A model generated the notes under the pieces. That model searched no databases and was not told the DNA's origin. It saw nothing but the letters and a program-made list of their open reading frames with translations. From the NCBI GenBank assembly GCA_040222455.1, contig JAVKDD010000008.1:253696-317695 (forward strand): a DNA stretch of 64,000 bases, written 5' to 3'. This stretch comes from RHLJ01 sp040222455. GTDB lineage: Bacteria > Bacteroidota > Rhodothermia > Balneolales > Balneolaceae. Shown in pieces: positions 33,022 through 42,837 of this stretch. The position numbers were made by a program, and so were the translations under genes. Numbering within the stretch: position 1 is the stretch's first letter; every line of letters begins with the position of its first letter.

Positions 33022-33840
33022 TTACTCTTCGTTAGAGATGTTATTCTCTTTTATTACTTTGTCTAGTTCATTACCCTCATCAAGAGAGTAGAAATACATT
33101 AGCGTATCGCTTCTCAGTCCCAATCTTAGTGTTTCCAGCGGAATTACTTCTTCTGGTTGAATATTTCCAAGGTTTACGTTACTCCCGTATTTTCTAATAA
33201 ACCACACCTGTTGTTCTTTTTGAGGTGCTTCAAAAATCAAATTCTCAACGGGGATTTGATCTGTAATTTCTTCGATTAAACCCGATCTCACCTCACCATT
33301 TGGTCTAAATACTCCAACGGTCCCGCTTTCTCTAGCTTCGCAAATAACCTTCGAAGCGCCTGCTTCAAGCTCTTGCCTAATTACATTAACCCATTTATAA
33401 GGCGGTATAACTTCGTTTGGGTTTTTACTTCCTACTTCTGAATAAACAGTAAAATCTTGACTTAGTTCTTTTATAATCTTTTGCTTCTTTTCATCGGATA
33501 TCCAGATGGTTCCATTTGAAACTTCAAGACACTTGATCTCATGTTTTTCAAGAAGCTTCCGATACGCTCCTAACTGATCTCGAAGCAAATATGCTTCAAA
33601 TAGTGTTCCTCCAAAATATACTGGAATACCTGCATTAGCGTAAACCTTTAGCTTATCTTCGAGATTTGGTGTAACGTATGAGGTCCCCCAACCTAGCTTG
33701 ACTACATCTGTATATTCGGCGCTAACATTGCAAAAATCTTCTGCTTGTCGAACGCTATACCCTTTATCAAGTACGAGGGTAATGCCATCTTTTCTAGGTT
33801 TTAGAGATCTTTTTGGTAGGTTATTTAGTGAACTTGACAT
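33022..33840 (-). CDS. phosphosulfolactate synthase (ComA) family protein
   Basis: A 272-residue TIM-barrel protein of the ComA family. ComA joins sulfite to phosphoenolpyruvate to make (2R)-phosphosulfolactate, the first step to coenzyme M in methanogens; bacterial members contribute to sulfolactate. Conserved segments: YTDVVKLGWGTSYV, GIPVYFGGTLFEAYLL, LEVSNGTIWI, YSEVGSKNP, ASKVICEARESGTVG and LIFEAPQKEQQVWFI. A bacterium of this type should not make coenzyme M, so the product could feed a sulfonate metabolite or sulfonolipid. It is embedded between malQ and the glycogen-synthase-like gene, which is unexpected. Confidence 0.86.
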   Translation of the reverse strand: MSSSLNNLPKRSLKPRKDGITLVLDKGYSVRQAEDFCNVSAEYTDVVKLGWGTSYVTPNLEDKLKVYANAGIPVYFGGTLFEAYLLRDQLGAYRKLLEKHEIKCLEVSNGTIWISDEKKQKIIKELSQDFTVYSEVGSKNPNEVIPPYKWVNVIRQELEAGASKVICEARESGTVGVFRPNGEVRSGLIEEITDQIPVENLIFEAPQKEQQVWFIRKYGSNVNLGNIQPEEVIPLETLRLGLRSDTLMYFYSLDEGNELDKVIKENNISNEE

Positions 33841-33912
33841 GATATATTGTTCTAAATCGAAGCTCCGAATATACTAAAAATAGCAGTTCTTTTAAAGGAT
33901 AGCTTTAACAAA

Positions 33913-35406
33913 CTATATTTTGCGATTACTATGCTCTACTAAAGCGCTAATTAAGCCCTCATCAAGTGATAAAAACATGTCATCTGTGTATCTCCAAAGC
34001 CAGTTTCCTGATGATGTACCAGGAAAGTTCATTCTATGTTCTCCATCAAGGTTTAAATAGTCTTGAAGTGGAAATATTGCTTGATCAGAAACAGACATCA
34101 TCCCTAATCGAATAAGCTCCCAGCTAATATCAGCGCCATCACTACGGGTATAAGTTCTGGCTCTGTGTTTTTCAACTTCAGGTGCTTTTTCGTACCAACC
34201 TACAGAGGTATCATTGTCGTGAGTTCCGGTATAAACAACACTATTTTGAGGATAATTATGTGGTAAAAATGAGTTTTTTGAGTCCGAATCAAAGGCAAAT
34301 TGTATAATCTTCATGCCTGGAAAATCATAATTGTCTCGAAGCTTTTCTACTCCTTCCGTTACAAAGCCTAGGTCTTCTGCAATAATTGGAAGTTCGCCAC
34401 ATTCTTTCAATATGGTATCAAAAAGCTTTTCGCCAGGCCCATCAACCCACTTGCCATTAATTGCCGTTTTTTCTGTAGCAGCCACTTCCCAATACGCATC
34501 AAATCCACGAAAGTGATCTACACGAATGGCATCACAAGTGTTGAACATGTGCTTAAATCGATCTACCCACCAAGAAAACTGATCTTTCTCTAATTCTTCC
34601 CAGTTGTACTGAGGGTTTCCCCAAAGCTGTCCGGTTTCACTAAAATAATCTGGGGGTACGCCAGCAACTAATACACGATTTCCTTGCTCATCAACTTCAA
34701 AATACTTTGGGTTTGCCCAAACATCAGAGCTATTATGATCTACAAAAATTGGAATGTCACCTACAATTCTCACTTTTCGATCGTTGGCATATTTCTTTAG
34801 CTCCATCCATTGGTTTTCAAACTCGTATTGCATCCAATACTGCAAATCTATCTCGTACTTGAATTTTTTCTTGTACTTTTTAAGTGCTTCTGGTTTTCGT
34901 TGGGCAATATCTTTATCCCATGTATTCCATGGTTGCTTTTCGTAATGAAGCGCACAAGCCATAAAAAGCACGTAATCCTCTAGCCAGTGTTTATTTCTTT
35001 TTTTGAACGCCTTGAACTTTTTTTCTTCTTCTTTATTCAGTTGGGCGTAAAAGCGTTCGCAAGCTATTTTAAACAACCGATCTTTATTTTCAAAAGCTTC
35101 GTCATACTGCACTTCTATCCCAGATGGTAAAATTATTTCTGCTACTTCACTTGGCAATAACAGACCTTTTGAAACCATAATATCCGGACTTATCAGATAG
35201 GTATTTCCAGCAAAAGCTGAATAGCTTGCATACGGTGAATTACCATAACCTGTAGGAGTTAGTGGAAGAACTTGCCAAATAGTTTGATTAGTCCGTTCTA
35301 AAAAGTTTATAAAAACTCGTGCTTCATCTCCAAAATCGCCAATGCCATATTTACCGGGAAACGAAGTTGGGTGTACCAATGTGCCACAAGAACGAGGAAA
35401 TCTCAT
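33913..35406 (-). CDS. malQ: 4-alpha-glucanotransferase
   Basis: A 497-residue GH77 enzyme that transfers maltosyl and longer alpha-1,4-glucan units. The N-terminus (RSCGTLVHPTSFPGKYGIGD) is typical of amylomaltases. Catalytic residues are visible: the nucleophile Asp in AIRVDHFRGFDAYW, the acid/base Glu in IIAEDLGFV, and the transition-state Asp in YTGTHDNDT. QVLPLTPTGYGNSPYASYSAFAG is also conserved. It follows glgB by six bases and precedes the ComA-like gene by 72. It should rework short glucans released by phosphorylase. Confidence 0.96.
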   Translation of the reverse strand: MRFPRSCGTLVHPTSFPGKYGIGDFGDEARVFINFLERTNQTIWQVLPLTPTGYGNSPYASYSAFAGNTYLISPDIMVSKGLLLPSEVAEIILPSGIEVQYDEAFENKDRLFKIACERFYAQLNKEEEKKFKAFKKRNKHWLEDYVLFMACALHYEKQPWNTWDKDIAQRKPEALKKYKKKFKYEIDLQYWMQYEFENQWMELKKYANDRKVRIVGDIPIFVDHNSSDVWANPKYFEVDEQGNRVLVAGVPPDYFSETGQLWGNPQYNWEELEKDQFSWWVDRFKHMFNTCDAIRVDHFRGFDAYWEVAATEKTAINGKWVDGPGEKLFDTILKECGELPIIAEDLGFVTEGVEKLRDNYDFPGMKIIQFAFDSDSKNSFLPHNYPQNSVVYTGTHDNDTSVGWYEKAPEVEKHRARTYTRSDGADISWELIRLGMMSVSDQAIFPLQDYLNLDGEHRMNFPGTSSGNWLWRYTDDMFLSLDEGLISALVEHSNRKI

Positions 35407-35412
35407 AAATTT

Positions 35413-37617
35413 TTATCTCTTAGGTTTTATAATTATTCCTGCTAGTGGAGGAATAGTAACTTTTATTTGAGCGGGCTGATTTTGCCATTCACCCCATTCT
35501 GCATGAAGAGAAATATCTCCAACATTGCTTCCTCCATAAAACTCGGAGTCACTATTCATTATAATTTCATATTCTCCTGCGATCGGTGCCCCGATTGTAT
35601 ATTCGTAATGGACACCCGGAGTAAAGTTTAAGACTACAATTACAAAATCTTCAACGTTTTTTGCGCGACGCACGAAAGAAATAATACTATTATCTGCATC
35701 ATTGATATCAAGCCACTCGAAGCCTCTCCAGTCAAAATCTACTTCATGCAGTGCAGGCTGATTTTTGTTCAGTTTATTTAAATCTTTTACGAGCTGTTGA
35801 ACACCCTGATGAGTCTGCCAATCTAATAAATGCCAATCCAACGATTTATTTTCGCTCCACTCTTCCCATTGCCCAAATTCGCACCCCATGAATAACAGTT
35901 TCTTTCCAGGATGTGCATACATATAGGTATATAGCACTCTTAAGTTTGCAAATTTTTGCCAGTCATCGCCTGGCATTTTTGCTAACATTGCTTGTTTCAT
36001 ATGCACAACTTCATCGTGCGAAAATGGAAGCGTAAAATTCTCACTAAATGCATAAATCATTGAGAAGGTAAGTTCTCCTTGATGATATCTTCTATAAATC
36101 GGGTCTTTCTCAATGTAATCAAGTGTATCATTCATCCAGCCCATGTTCCATTTAAAGTCGAAACCTAAGCCTCCTGTTTCGGTTGGGCGAGAAACTCCTC
36201 CCCAAGAAGTTGATTCTTCTGCAAAAGTGATGGTGCCCGGGAAATGATGATGAATCGAATCATTGAACTTTCTTAAAAACTCAATCGCATCAATATTTTC
36301 TCTACCTCCGTATTTATTGGGTATCCATTCACCTTCTTCTCTGGAATAATCTAAATAAAGCATGGACGCTACTGCGTCTACTCGCAAACCATCAATATGG
36401 AATTTATCACACCAGTAAAGAGCGTTAGAAATAAGGAAGTTTTTAACTTCACTTCGTCCAAAGTTAAAAATACATGTTCCCCAATCTTTATGCTCACCTT
36501 GACGTGCGTCTTCATGCTCATAAAGTCCTGTTCCATCAAAACGGCGAAGACCATGCTCATCTTTTGCGAAGTGTGCAGGAACCCAGTCTACTATTACTCC
36601 GATCCCGGCTTTGTGGCACTCATCTACGAAATACATTAAATCGTGAGGAGAGCCAAAACGACTTGTTGGCGCATAATATCCTGTAATTTGATATCCCCAA
36701 GAGGGGTCGTAAGGATGCTCAGCAATTGGCAATAATTCTATGTGAGTATAACCCATCTCTTTTACATAAGGAACAAGTTGCTCTGCTAAATCTCGATAAC
36801 TTAAAAATCCGGGCTCTTCTCCTACTTTTCTTTTCCAAGACCCAGGATGAACTTCATAAATTAGAATCGGTTTATCCTGTGCTTGAATTGCTGGACGATT
36901 TTTTGTCCACTCATTGTCTCCCCACTTATAGCCTTCTAAATCATATACTTTAGAGGCGGTTCCAGGTCTTAACTCTGCACTAAACGCGAATGGATCGGCT
37001 TTTTTCAGTGGAGGATCTTGAACAGGAGATTTAATTTCAAACTTATAATGATCCCCAACCGCAACATGTGGAATAAATATTTCCCATAAACCCTGATCGT
37101 GAAATTTTCTCATGCGATGAACACGTCCATCCCAGTTATTAAAAGAACCTATAACACTAACCCGTGTTGCACTTGGCGCACTTACCACAAAATGAGTTCC
37201 TTTAACACCTTCAAGTACTTTTGGATGAGCACCCATAAAATGATACGCCTGATGATGACTTCCTTCTCCCCATAATTGTAAATCAAAATCGCTAATTAAT
37301 GAGCCATATACATAGGCATCATGTATAGTAAACGTTTCGCCAGAATATGGCTTAATTGTTAAAGTATATTCAAACCGGTTTTTACGTCTTGGAAAAAGGT
37401 ATTCGAATAATCCTTCTTGAGAAATCCTTTTTAGTTCAATGGGTTTCGCTTTACCAACATTCACAAAAACTTTTTCAGCCTCGGGTCGAAATGCGCGTAT
37501 TACTAACTTCTCTTTTCCATCAATCTTAACAGAGTGTAACCCTAACACTGAGAAAGGGTCGCCATGCGATCCATCTGATATCGTTTCTATAATCTTTGTA
37601 GTTAGTTTTGTACTCAT
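35413..37617 (-). CDS. glgB: 1,4-alpha-glucan branching enzyme
   Basis: A 734-residue GH13 enzyme that forms alpha-1,6 branches. The N-terminal DPFSVLGLH starts the first beta-sandwich module and a second CBM48 module follows near 130-215 (FVVSAPSATRVSVIGSFNNWDGR), as in E. coli GlgB. The barrel has the nucleophile Asp in GLRVDAVASMLYLDYSR (near residue 413), the acid/base Glu in ITFAEESTSW (near 467) and the LPFSHDEVVHMK segment. The C-terminal beta domain is complete. It is first of the glycogen run. The divergent LolC/E-type gene begins about 100 bases upstream. Confidence 0.97.
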   Translation of the reverse strand: MSTKLTTKIIETISDGSHGDPFSVLGLHSVKIDGKEKLVIRAFRPEAEKVFVNVGKAKPIELKRISQEGLFEYLFPRRKNRFEYTLTIKPYSGETFTIHDAYVYGSLISDFDLQLWGEGSHHQAYHFMGAHPKVLEGVKGTHFVVSAPSATRVSVIGSFNNWDGRVHRMRKFHDQGLWEIFIPHVAVGDHYKFEIKSPVQDPPLKKADPFAFSAELRPGTASKVYDLEGYKWGDNEWTKNRPAIQAQDKPILIYEVHPGSWKRKVGEEPGFLSYRDLAEQLVPYVKEMGYTHIELLPIAEHPYDPSWGYQITGYYAPTSRFGSPHDLMYFVDECHKAGIGVIVDWVPAHFAKDEHGLRRFDGTGLYEHEDARQGEHKDWGTCIFNFGRSEVKNFLISNALYWCDKFHIDGLRVDAVASMLYLDYSREEGEWIPNKYGGRENIDAIEFLRKFNDSIHHHFPGTITFAEESTSWGGVSRPTETGGLGFDFKWNMGWMNDTLDYIEKDPIYRRYHQGELTFSMIYAFSENFTLPFSHDEVVHMKQAMLAKMPGDDWQKFANLRVLYTYMYAHPGKKLLFMGCEFGQWEEWSENKSLDWHLLDWQTHQGVQQLVKDLNKLNKNQPALHEVDFDWRGFEWLDINDADNSIISFVRRAKNVEDFVIVVLNFTPGVHYEYTIGAPIAGEYEIIMNSDSEFYGGSNVGDISLHAEWGEWQNQPAQIKVTIPPLAGIIIKPKR

Positions 37618-37719
37618 AGGTAATTGTATTAGAAGGGGAAAAAATATAACAATTTTAGAATAAAGCGTTTTGTCAGATTTCGGAGTGTTTCCAATTCATC
37701 TATTCTCTATTTTTACTCT

Positions 37720-38946
37720 ATGGATAATACTGGTTTCATCGCTCGCAGATATTTGTTTTCCCGAAAACATATCTCATTAATTTCTACCCTTACCTATATT
37801 AGTATAGCTGGTGTTACTATAGGTACCGCATTGTTGATTGTAGTATTGTCGGTTTTTAATGGTTTTTTTGATGTAATTAAAACCCTTTTACTTTCTTACG
37901 ACCCGGATATTCGAATTGAATCCTCTTCTGCACCCATTTTCAATGAGAACCAAAAACTAATTGACGAACTGGCATCCATTCCTGAAATCAGTGTGTTTTC
38001 TCCTTATGTAGAAGGTAAAGCACTTCTAAGTTATGGGAATGACCGAAATTCCGTGGTGGATGTAAAAGGAATCGATACCCAAAAATTTTACGAACTTGTT
38101 AACATCGAGGAAAGTGTTACCACTGGAGTGTTTGAAGTAGAAGTGAGAAACCGCAAACCCGGAGCTGTAATTCCAGAACAGCTTAAGTCGGAGATGCTAC
38201 TTAACCCTGGCGATGAAATAGCACTTTTAAGTGCTTCTGGTATGAAAAAAGCCCTCACTCAAATTACGGTTCCTCGCTCATATCGGTTTGATGTACGAGG
38301 AGCCTATTTTTTGCAGCAAGTTGCAAATAGTCCTCAGGTTTTTGTGGACATAAAAGCTGCTCAACGACTTTTTAATTCTAGAAATGGTATTTCTGGTGTT
38401 GATGTAAAGTTATTCAATAATGCAGATGCAGCCTATGTAAAAGCAATTCTGGCTGAACGCCTTGGCAATGATTATAAAATCTCTACTTGGTACGATCTCC
38501 AGAAACCACTTTATGATGTGATGAATCTGGAGAAATGGGGAGCTTATGTAATTTTGATGATTATTGTTGTAGTTGCTGTTCTAAATATCATTGGTTCCCT
38601 TACCATGATTGTGATTCAAAAGCGCAGGGATATTGGCATTTTGATTTCAATGGGATATTCAAAATCCAGCATTAAAGCTATTTTTAGAAAACAAGGTCTT
38701 TATATTGGCTTGATTGGATGTGGAATAGGAGGCTCACTAGGATTTTTACTCACCTGGTTGCAACAAGAATTTGGCATCATAAAACTTTCTTCTGCTTTTA
38801 TTATTGAAGCTTATCCCGTAGACGTTCGTTTGCTGGATATTTCAATCATTCTTATTGGAAGTCTTCTCTTATGCCTTGCAGCAAGTTGGTTTCCTTCTAA
38901 AAGAGCTTCTGAAATTCAACCTGCAGAAGCGGTTAGGTTTGAATAA
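37720..38946 (+). CDS. LolC/LolE-type lipoprotein-releasing permease
   Basis: A 408-residue FtsX-family permease. The N-terminal FIARRYLFSRK and LISTLTYISIAGVTIGTALLIVVLSVFNGF form the first membrane segment, as in LolC/LolE. A long periplasmic domain (about 45-265) follows, then three C-terminal membrane segments, the first with VVVAVLNIIGSLTMIVIQKRRDIGILISMGYS, a very typical LolE motif. The partner ATPase LolD is not in the window. It should send lipoproteins to the outer membrane. Its stop directly abuts the convergent MurF-like gene stop. Confidence 0.9.
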   Translation: MDNTGFIARRYLFSRKHISLISTLTYISIAGVTIGTALLIVVLSVFNGFFDVIKTLLLSYDPDIRIESSSAPIFNENQKLIDELASIPEISVFSPYVEGKALLSYGNDRNSVVDVKGIDTQKFYELVNIEESVTTGVFEVEVRNRKPGAVIPEQLKSEMLLNPGDEIALLSASGMKKALTQITVPRSYRFDVRGAYFLQQVANSPQVFVDIKAAQRLFNSRNGISGVDVKLFNNADAAYVKAILAERLGNDYKISTWYDLQKPLYDVMNLEKWGAYVILMIIVVVAVLNIIGSLTMIVIQKRRDIGILISMGYSKSSIKAIFRKQGLYIGLIGCGIGGSLGFLLTWLQQEFGIIKLSSAFIIEAYPVDVRLLDISIILIGSLLLCLAASWFPSKRASEIQPAEAVRFE

Positions 38947-40629
38947 TCATTCATTATAAACATCTGGCAAATCATTCTCATAAAGGATGACATCTCCGGC
39001 TTTAGCGAATTCCCGGGCGATATCATTTGCCTCAAATAAGCTATTAACAACCTTTACATTCTCAGTCGATTCAGCCTGTTCTTCAATCCCTTCTTGAATT
39101 GGTTTAGCGCGTTCTTCACCTACCAAAATTACCAAATCAAGATTTGCTTCTGCAATTGCATTCCCAAATTTCTTGTTCTCCTCGTACTCAATATCCCCAA
39201 GTTCTACCATACCCGGAGTGATGATTATTCTTCTTCCGGTTTTAAACTGACCTAAAATCTCTACTGCATTTTTTGCTCCAACCGGATTTGAATTGAAGGC
39301 ATCATCGATTATAAATAAATCTCCTTGTTGTTTTAATTCCAGTCGATGTTCCACTGGTTCGATATTTTTTGTTGCAATCGCCATTGTTTTTGGCCTTATT
39401 CCCAAATGATGCGCCGTTCCTATTGCCAGTAACATATTCTGAACATTGTGCGCCCCCAAGAGTCGCGTTTTGAATTCTTCTTTTTCATCTCCAAAAGTTA
39501 CTTCAAAACTAGAGCCTGATGTATCATATGAAATCTCCCCTGACTGAATTTCACCTAAATCTAGCCCAACCAGAATCCTTGTAATCTCTGGTCGATTTTC
39601 ACCCATTTTTGCAACTAATGGATCATCTGCATTTAAAATCGCCACTCCTCCTGCTTCAAGATTATCTACAAGCTTACCTTTCTCTGAGGCAATTATTTCT
39701 TGTGAACCAAAGGTTTCGAGATGAGCTACCCCAACATTGGTTATTATTGATATGTCGGGTTTAGCAATGTCGCAAAGTTCTTGGATGTTTCCTTTATATC
39801 TGGCGCCCATCTCTAAAATCAATACCTGATGATGTGATTGAAGATCATTGTTAATCACTTTGCAAATTCCCATTGGAGTGTTATAACTACCTGGTGTTGA
39901 ACATACATTAAAACGCTCTTTCAATAAGTCTCTCACCATAAATTTAGTGCTGGTTTTCCCATAGCTCCCAGTTAGTGCAATTACTTTAAGATGAGGCATA
40001 GAAGCTAATTTCTTTCTTGCCTTGTTTTTAAAACCATTTTGAATGCTTTTTTCAATGGGTTTTGTAAGAAAACTGCCCAAGAAAATTGAGAATGGAATAA
40101 TAATTGCTCCAAATATCCACCCAAATACCAGTAGAATTACATCAAAGGATAAAAAACCCGGATCGTATGTTGGGACACTCATCCAATAAAAAGGAAGTAG
40201 ACCTGAATATGACCAAGTTGTAAAATAGAGAGGAATAAAAAGACAGGTTATTGCTACCGGGATTACTAGCCTTTTCATTCTTGATGTAAATACCAGTGGC
40301 TTTTTTACCTTATCGGCTTTATATCTTTTTACCGTTCCAAACCAAAATAAGGAAAGTGTAAATAAGACAACGGTCTTAGATGAGTTCGTAATCTCTATTT
40401 CAAACCAGTCTAATCCAACAACTACTCCAAATAGCAAAATATTAAAAATTGCCAAATCTGCTGGTATTACCTTTTTCTCCCAGTGCTCTCTAAGCCATTG
40501 CCAATATTCGTTTGGTTTATAACCTACTTGTTGAAATACATGCAAAAATAACCGCGTTCGATACCAATAATAGCGTGCAAAAATCAAACAAAAAATGATC
40601 GAAAAAATATCCAGAATAGTATAGTACAA
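38947..40629 (-). CDS. MurF-like Mur ligase with N-terminal membrane domain
   Basis: A 560-residue protein. Residues 1 to about 190 hold five or six hydrophobic segments (IFSIIFCLIFARYYW, LAIFNILLFGVVVGL, LVIPVAITCLFIPLYF and others), and only after them comes the Mur ligase part with ALTGSYGKTSTK (P-loop, about residues 215-225). The ligase part resembles MurF: EMGARYKGNI, ITNVGVAHLETFGS, SEKGKLVDNL with the carbamylated Lys position, DDAFNSNPVGAKNA and GMVELGDIEYEENK. The small N-terminal substrate domain of normal MurF is missing and replaced by the membrane domain. The start is TTG; no ATG precedes the membrane segments. Its substrate could be lipid-linked. A classical MurF may also exist elsewhere. 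Confidence 0.8.
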   Translation of the reverse strand: MYYTILDIFSIIFCLIFARYYWYRTRLFLHVFQQVGYKPNEYWQWLREHWEKKVIPADLAIFNILLFGVVVGLDWFEIEITNSSKTVVLFTLSLFWFGTVKRYKADKVKKPLVFTSRMKRLVIPVAITCLFIPLYFTTWSYSGLLPFYWMSVPTYDPGFLSFDVILLVFGWIFGAIIIPFSIFLGSFLTKPIEKSIQNGFKNKARKKLASMPHLKVIALTGSYGKTSTKFMVRDLLKERFNVCSTPGSYNTPMGICKVINNDLQSHHQVLILEMGARYKGNIQELCDIAKPDISIITNVGVAHLETFGSQEIIASEKGKLVDNLEAGGVAILNADDPLVAKMGENRPEITRILVGLDLGEIQSGEISYDTSGSSFEVTFGDEKEEFKTRLLGAHNVQNMLLAIGTAHHLGIRPKTMAIATKNIEPVEHRLELKQQGDLFIIDDAFNSNPVGAKNAVEILGQFKTGRRIIITPGMVELGDIEYEENKKFGNAIAEANLDLVILVGEERAKPIQEGIEEQAESTENVKVVNSLFEANDIAREFAKAGDVILYENDLPDVYNE

Positions 40630-40756
40630 GTACAGTCTTTTTTAAATGTGTGTGATGATTTAGTGAGCAAATAAATCCTGCTCGAATTTATAGTAACTCT
40701 GCGGTATATTCACTGTTTAATTAGCCTAAAGTTTCAAAAAAATCGCAGACAAATAT

Positions 40757-41761
40757 ATGAAATTAATTATCCCAATGGCGGGAAGGGGTACCCGCGTTCG
40801 ACCACATTCTCATACTGTTCCAAAACCGTTGCTACCTGTAGCTGGTACAATGATTATTGAGCGGCTTGTAGAAACTTTTATACGAACACTAGATAGAGAG
40901 ATTAACGAGATTGTGTACATTTTAGGCCCTGATTTTGGTCAGGATATCAAAGATCAACTCACAGAAATGAGTTCTCGACATAAAGCTAAGGCTACTTTTA
41001 GAGTGCAATTTCCTGCACTTGGAACTGCTCATGCCGTCTCTTGTGCAAATGAAGATTTAGATGGCGAAGTTATTGTCGCTTTCGCCGATACTCTTTTCGA
41101 TAGCAATGAAAAGTTTAACCTCGAAGGAGCAGACAGCGTTATTTGGTTGAAAAGGGTTGATGATCCATCCCGCTTTGGAGTTGCTGTTCATGAAGGTGAT
41201 ACCATTACAGGATTTGTTGAAAAGCCAGAAGAATTTATTTCAGATTTAGCAATTATTGGCGTGTATTACTTTAAAGATGGGCAAGAATTAAAACGCCAAG
41301 TTAACCGGGTTATGGAAGAGGACATCAAAGGTCCGGGAGGAGAATATTTTCTTACCGTTGCGCTCGATAATATGATTAATGAAGGACAAGTGTTTAAAAT
41401 TGCTACCGTTGATGAATGGTTGGATTGTGGTACGCTTCCGGCTTGGCTAGAAACTACGGGCGAAATTGTTGAGAAAGAAGCCCACTCTTTTGATGCTTCT
41501 AAATATCCTAACTCTAATATCATAGAACCGGTTTTTATAGCAGATGATGTGGTAATTGAGAATAGTACGGTAGGGCCAAAAGTTAGTATCGAATCGGGAA
41601 CCATCATTAAAAATTCTACTGTTGAGAACTCGATTATACGAGAAAACGCTTCATTAGAAAATGTTACCACATCTGGTTCTACTATAGGTGCTTTTACTGA
41701 TTTGAAAAACGTAACTGGGAAAATAGATGTTGGAGACCACTCAAATATTGAAATTAAGTAG
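40757..41761 (+). CDS. sugar nucleotidyltransferase with left-handed beta-helix tail
   Basis: A 334-residue NDP-sugar pyrophosphorylase-type protein. The N-terminal signature MKLIIPMAGRGTRVRPHSHTVPKPLLPVAG is the nucleotide-binding loop. Residues about 1-230 form the transferase fold, with VDDPSRFGVAV and FVEKPEEFISDLAIIGVYYF. A C-terminal hexapeptide left-handed beta-helix follows (VVIENSTVGPKVSIESGTIIKN and on). It could make GDP-, UDP- or dTDP-sugars. Glycogen genes on either side make an ADP-glucose role conceivable, but the sequence lies outside classical GlgC, so the sugar is unknown. Confidence 0.85.
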   Translation: MKLIIPMAGRGTRVRPHSHTVPKPLLPVAGTMIIERLVETFIRTLDREINEIVYILGPDFGQDIKDQLTEMSSRHKAKATFRVQFPALGTAHAVSCANEDLDGEVIVAFADTLFDSNEKFNLEGADSVIWLKRVDDPSRFGVAVHEGDTITGFVEKPEEFISDLAIIGVYYFKDGQELKRQVNRVMEEDIKGPGGEYFLTVALDNMINEGQVFKIATVDEWLDCGTLPAWLETTGEIVEKEAHSFDASKYPNSNIIEPVFIADDVVIENSTVGPKVSIESGTIIKNSTVENSIIRENASLENVTTSGSTIGAFTDLKNVTGKIDVGDHSNIEIK

Positions 41762-41884
41762 TTAGCTTAAATTCGAGTAATGAGTTCTTTTATCTTGAAA
41801 TTTTGATCATCAGGAAAAATTTAAATCATATATTCAATACGTTTTCTATAAGGTATACATCCCTTAACCATTCAACCTCACTTC

Positions 41885-42829
41885 ATGGATCGTAAAAAAT
41901 TCTTCGCTCTTGGTTCGGCAAGCATGGTCGGTGCTGCATTACCTTATCATATTTCTGGAAAAGCTGAGTCTTCACAACCTGAAAAACGCTGGCAAAATGG
42001 AGCCAGTCCGTGGCCTATTTGCTTAGATACATATACTATTCTTCCTGCTTCATTAGAAGAAAAAGTAGAGATTGCGGCAAAAGCAGGGTATGACGCCATC
42101 GAGCCTTGGGATAGGGAACTTATTCAGTATGAACAAGAAGGTGGTGATGTTGAAAAGTTAGGAGATTATATTAAAGAACTTGGTCTATTTGTTCCCAGTG
42201 TAATTGGACTTTGGAATGCAATTCCTCCAAATGAAGAAGATTTTCTTTCATCACTGGAAGGCACTAAAAATCGTATGCGATTGGCTAAGGCTATTGGTTC
42301 TGAACATATTCAAACCATTCCAAATACAATTGGGGAAAACTACGATGTTAAAAAAGTAGCTCAACGCTATCGACAAGTGATTGAAATTGGTGAAGAAGAA
42401 TTTGGACTTAAAGCGTCGCTGGTATTCGTAAAATTCTTCCCTCTTAAAACTATGGGGCAAGCCATGCAGGTTGCTCTTGATGCAAATCACCCAAATGCGT
42501 CTATTATTCCTGACACATACCACATGTATATTAGTGAGGGAGGGTTTGAGGGATTAAAGCTCATGAATGGAAATGCGATAAGTATATTCCAATTTGCAGA
42601 CGCTCCCGGATATAAACCTCCTCAGGAATTAGCAGATGCGGACAGAGTTTTTCCAGGGGATGGTGTTCTTCCATTACCACAAATCCTTCGCGATTTATAT
42701 GGGACTGGTTTCAGGGGATGTATTTCTTTAGAACTATATAATCCTGAATACCATAAACGAGATTTGCTTGAAGTAGCAAAAGAAGGCTTTGAGAAAACTC
42801 TATCGGTTATTAAAAAGGCTGGTGTTTAG
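41885..42829 (+). CDS. sugar phosphate isomerase/epimerase-like TIM-barrel protein, exported
   Basis: A 314-residue xylose isomerase-like TIM barrel. The N-terminus (MDRKKFFALGSASMVGAAL) resembles a Tat signal, with R-K in place of R-R, followed by a cleavable region. The barrel has AKAGYDAIEPWDREL, a metal-site-like EHIQTIPNTIGENYD, ASIIPDTYHMYIS and GCISLELYNPEYHKRD. Relatives often occur near secreted sugar oxidoreductases. Its substrate is unknown. The gene is followed within eight bases by the convergent UspA gene. Confidence 0.85.
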   Translation: MDRKKFFALGSASMVGAALPYHISGKAESSQPEKRWQNGASPWPICLDTYTILPASLEEKVEIAAKAGYDAIEPWDRELIQYEQEGGDVEKLGDYIKELGLFVPSVIGLWNAIPPNEEDFLSSLEGTKNRMRLAKAIGSEHIQTIPNTIGENYDVKKVAQRYRQVIEIGEEEFGLKASLVFVKFFPLKTMGQAMQVALDANHPNASIIPDTYHMYISEGGFEGLKLMNGNAISIFQFADAPGYKPPQELADADRVFPGDGVLPLPQILRDLYGTGFRGCISLELYNPEYHKRDLLEVAKEGFEKTLSVIKKAGV

Positions 42830-42837
42830 TGTAAACC

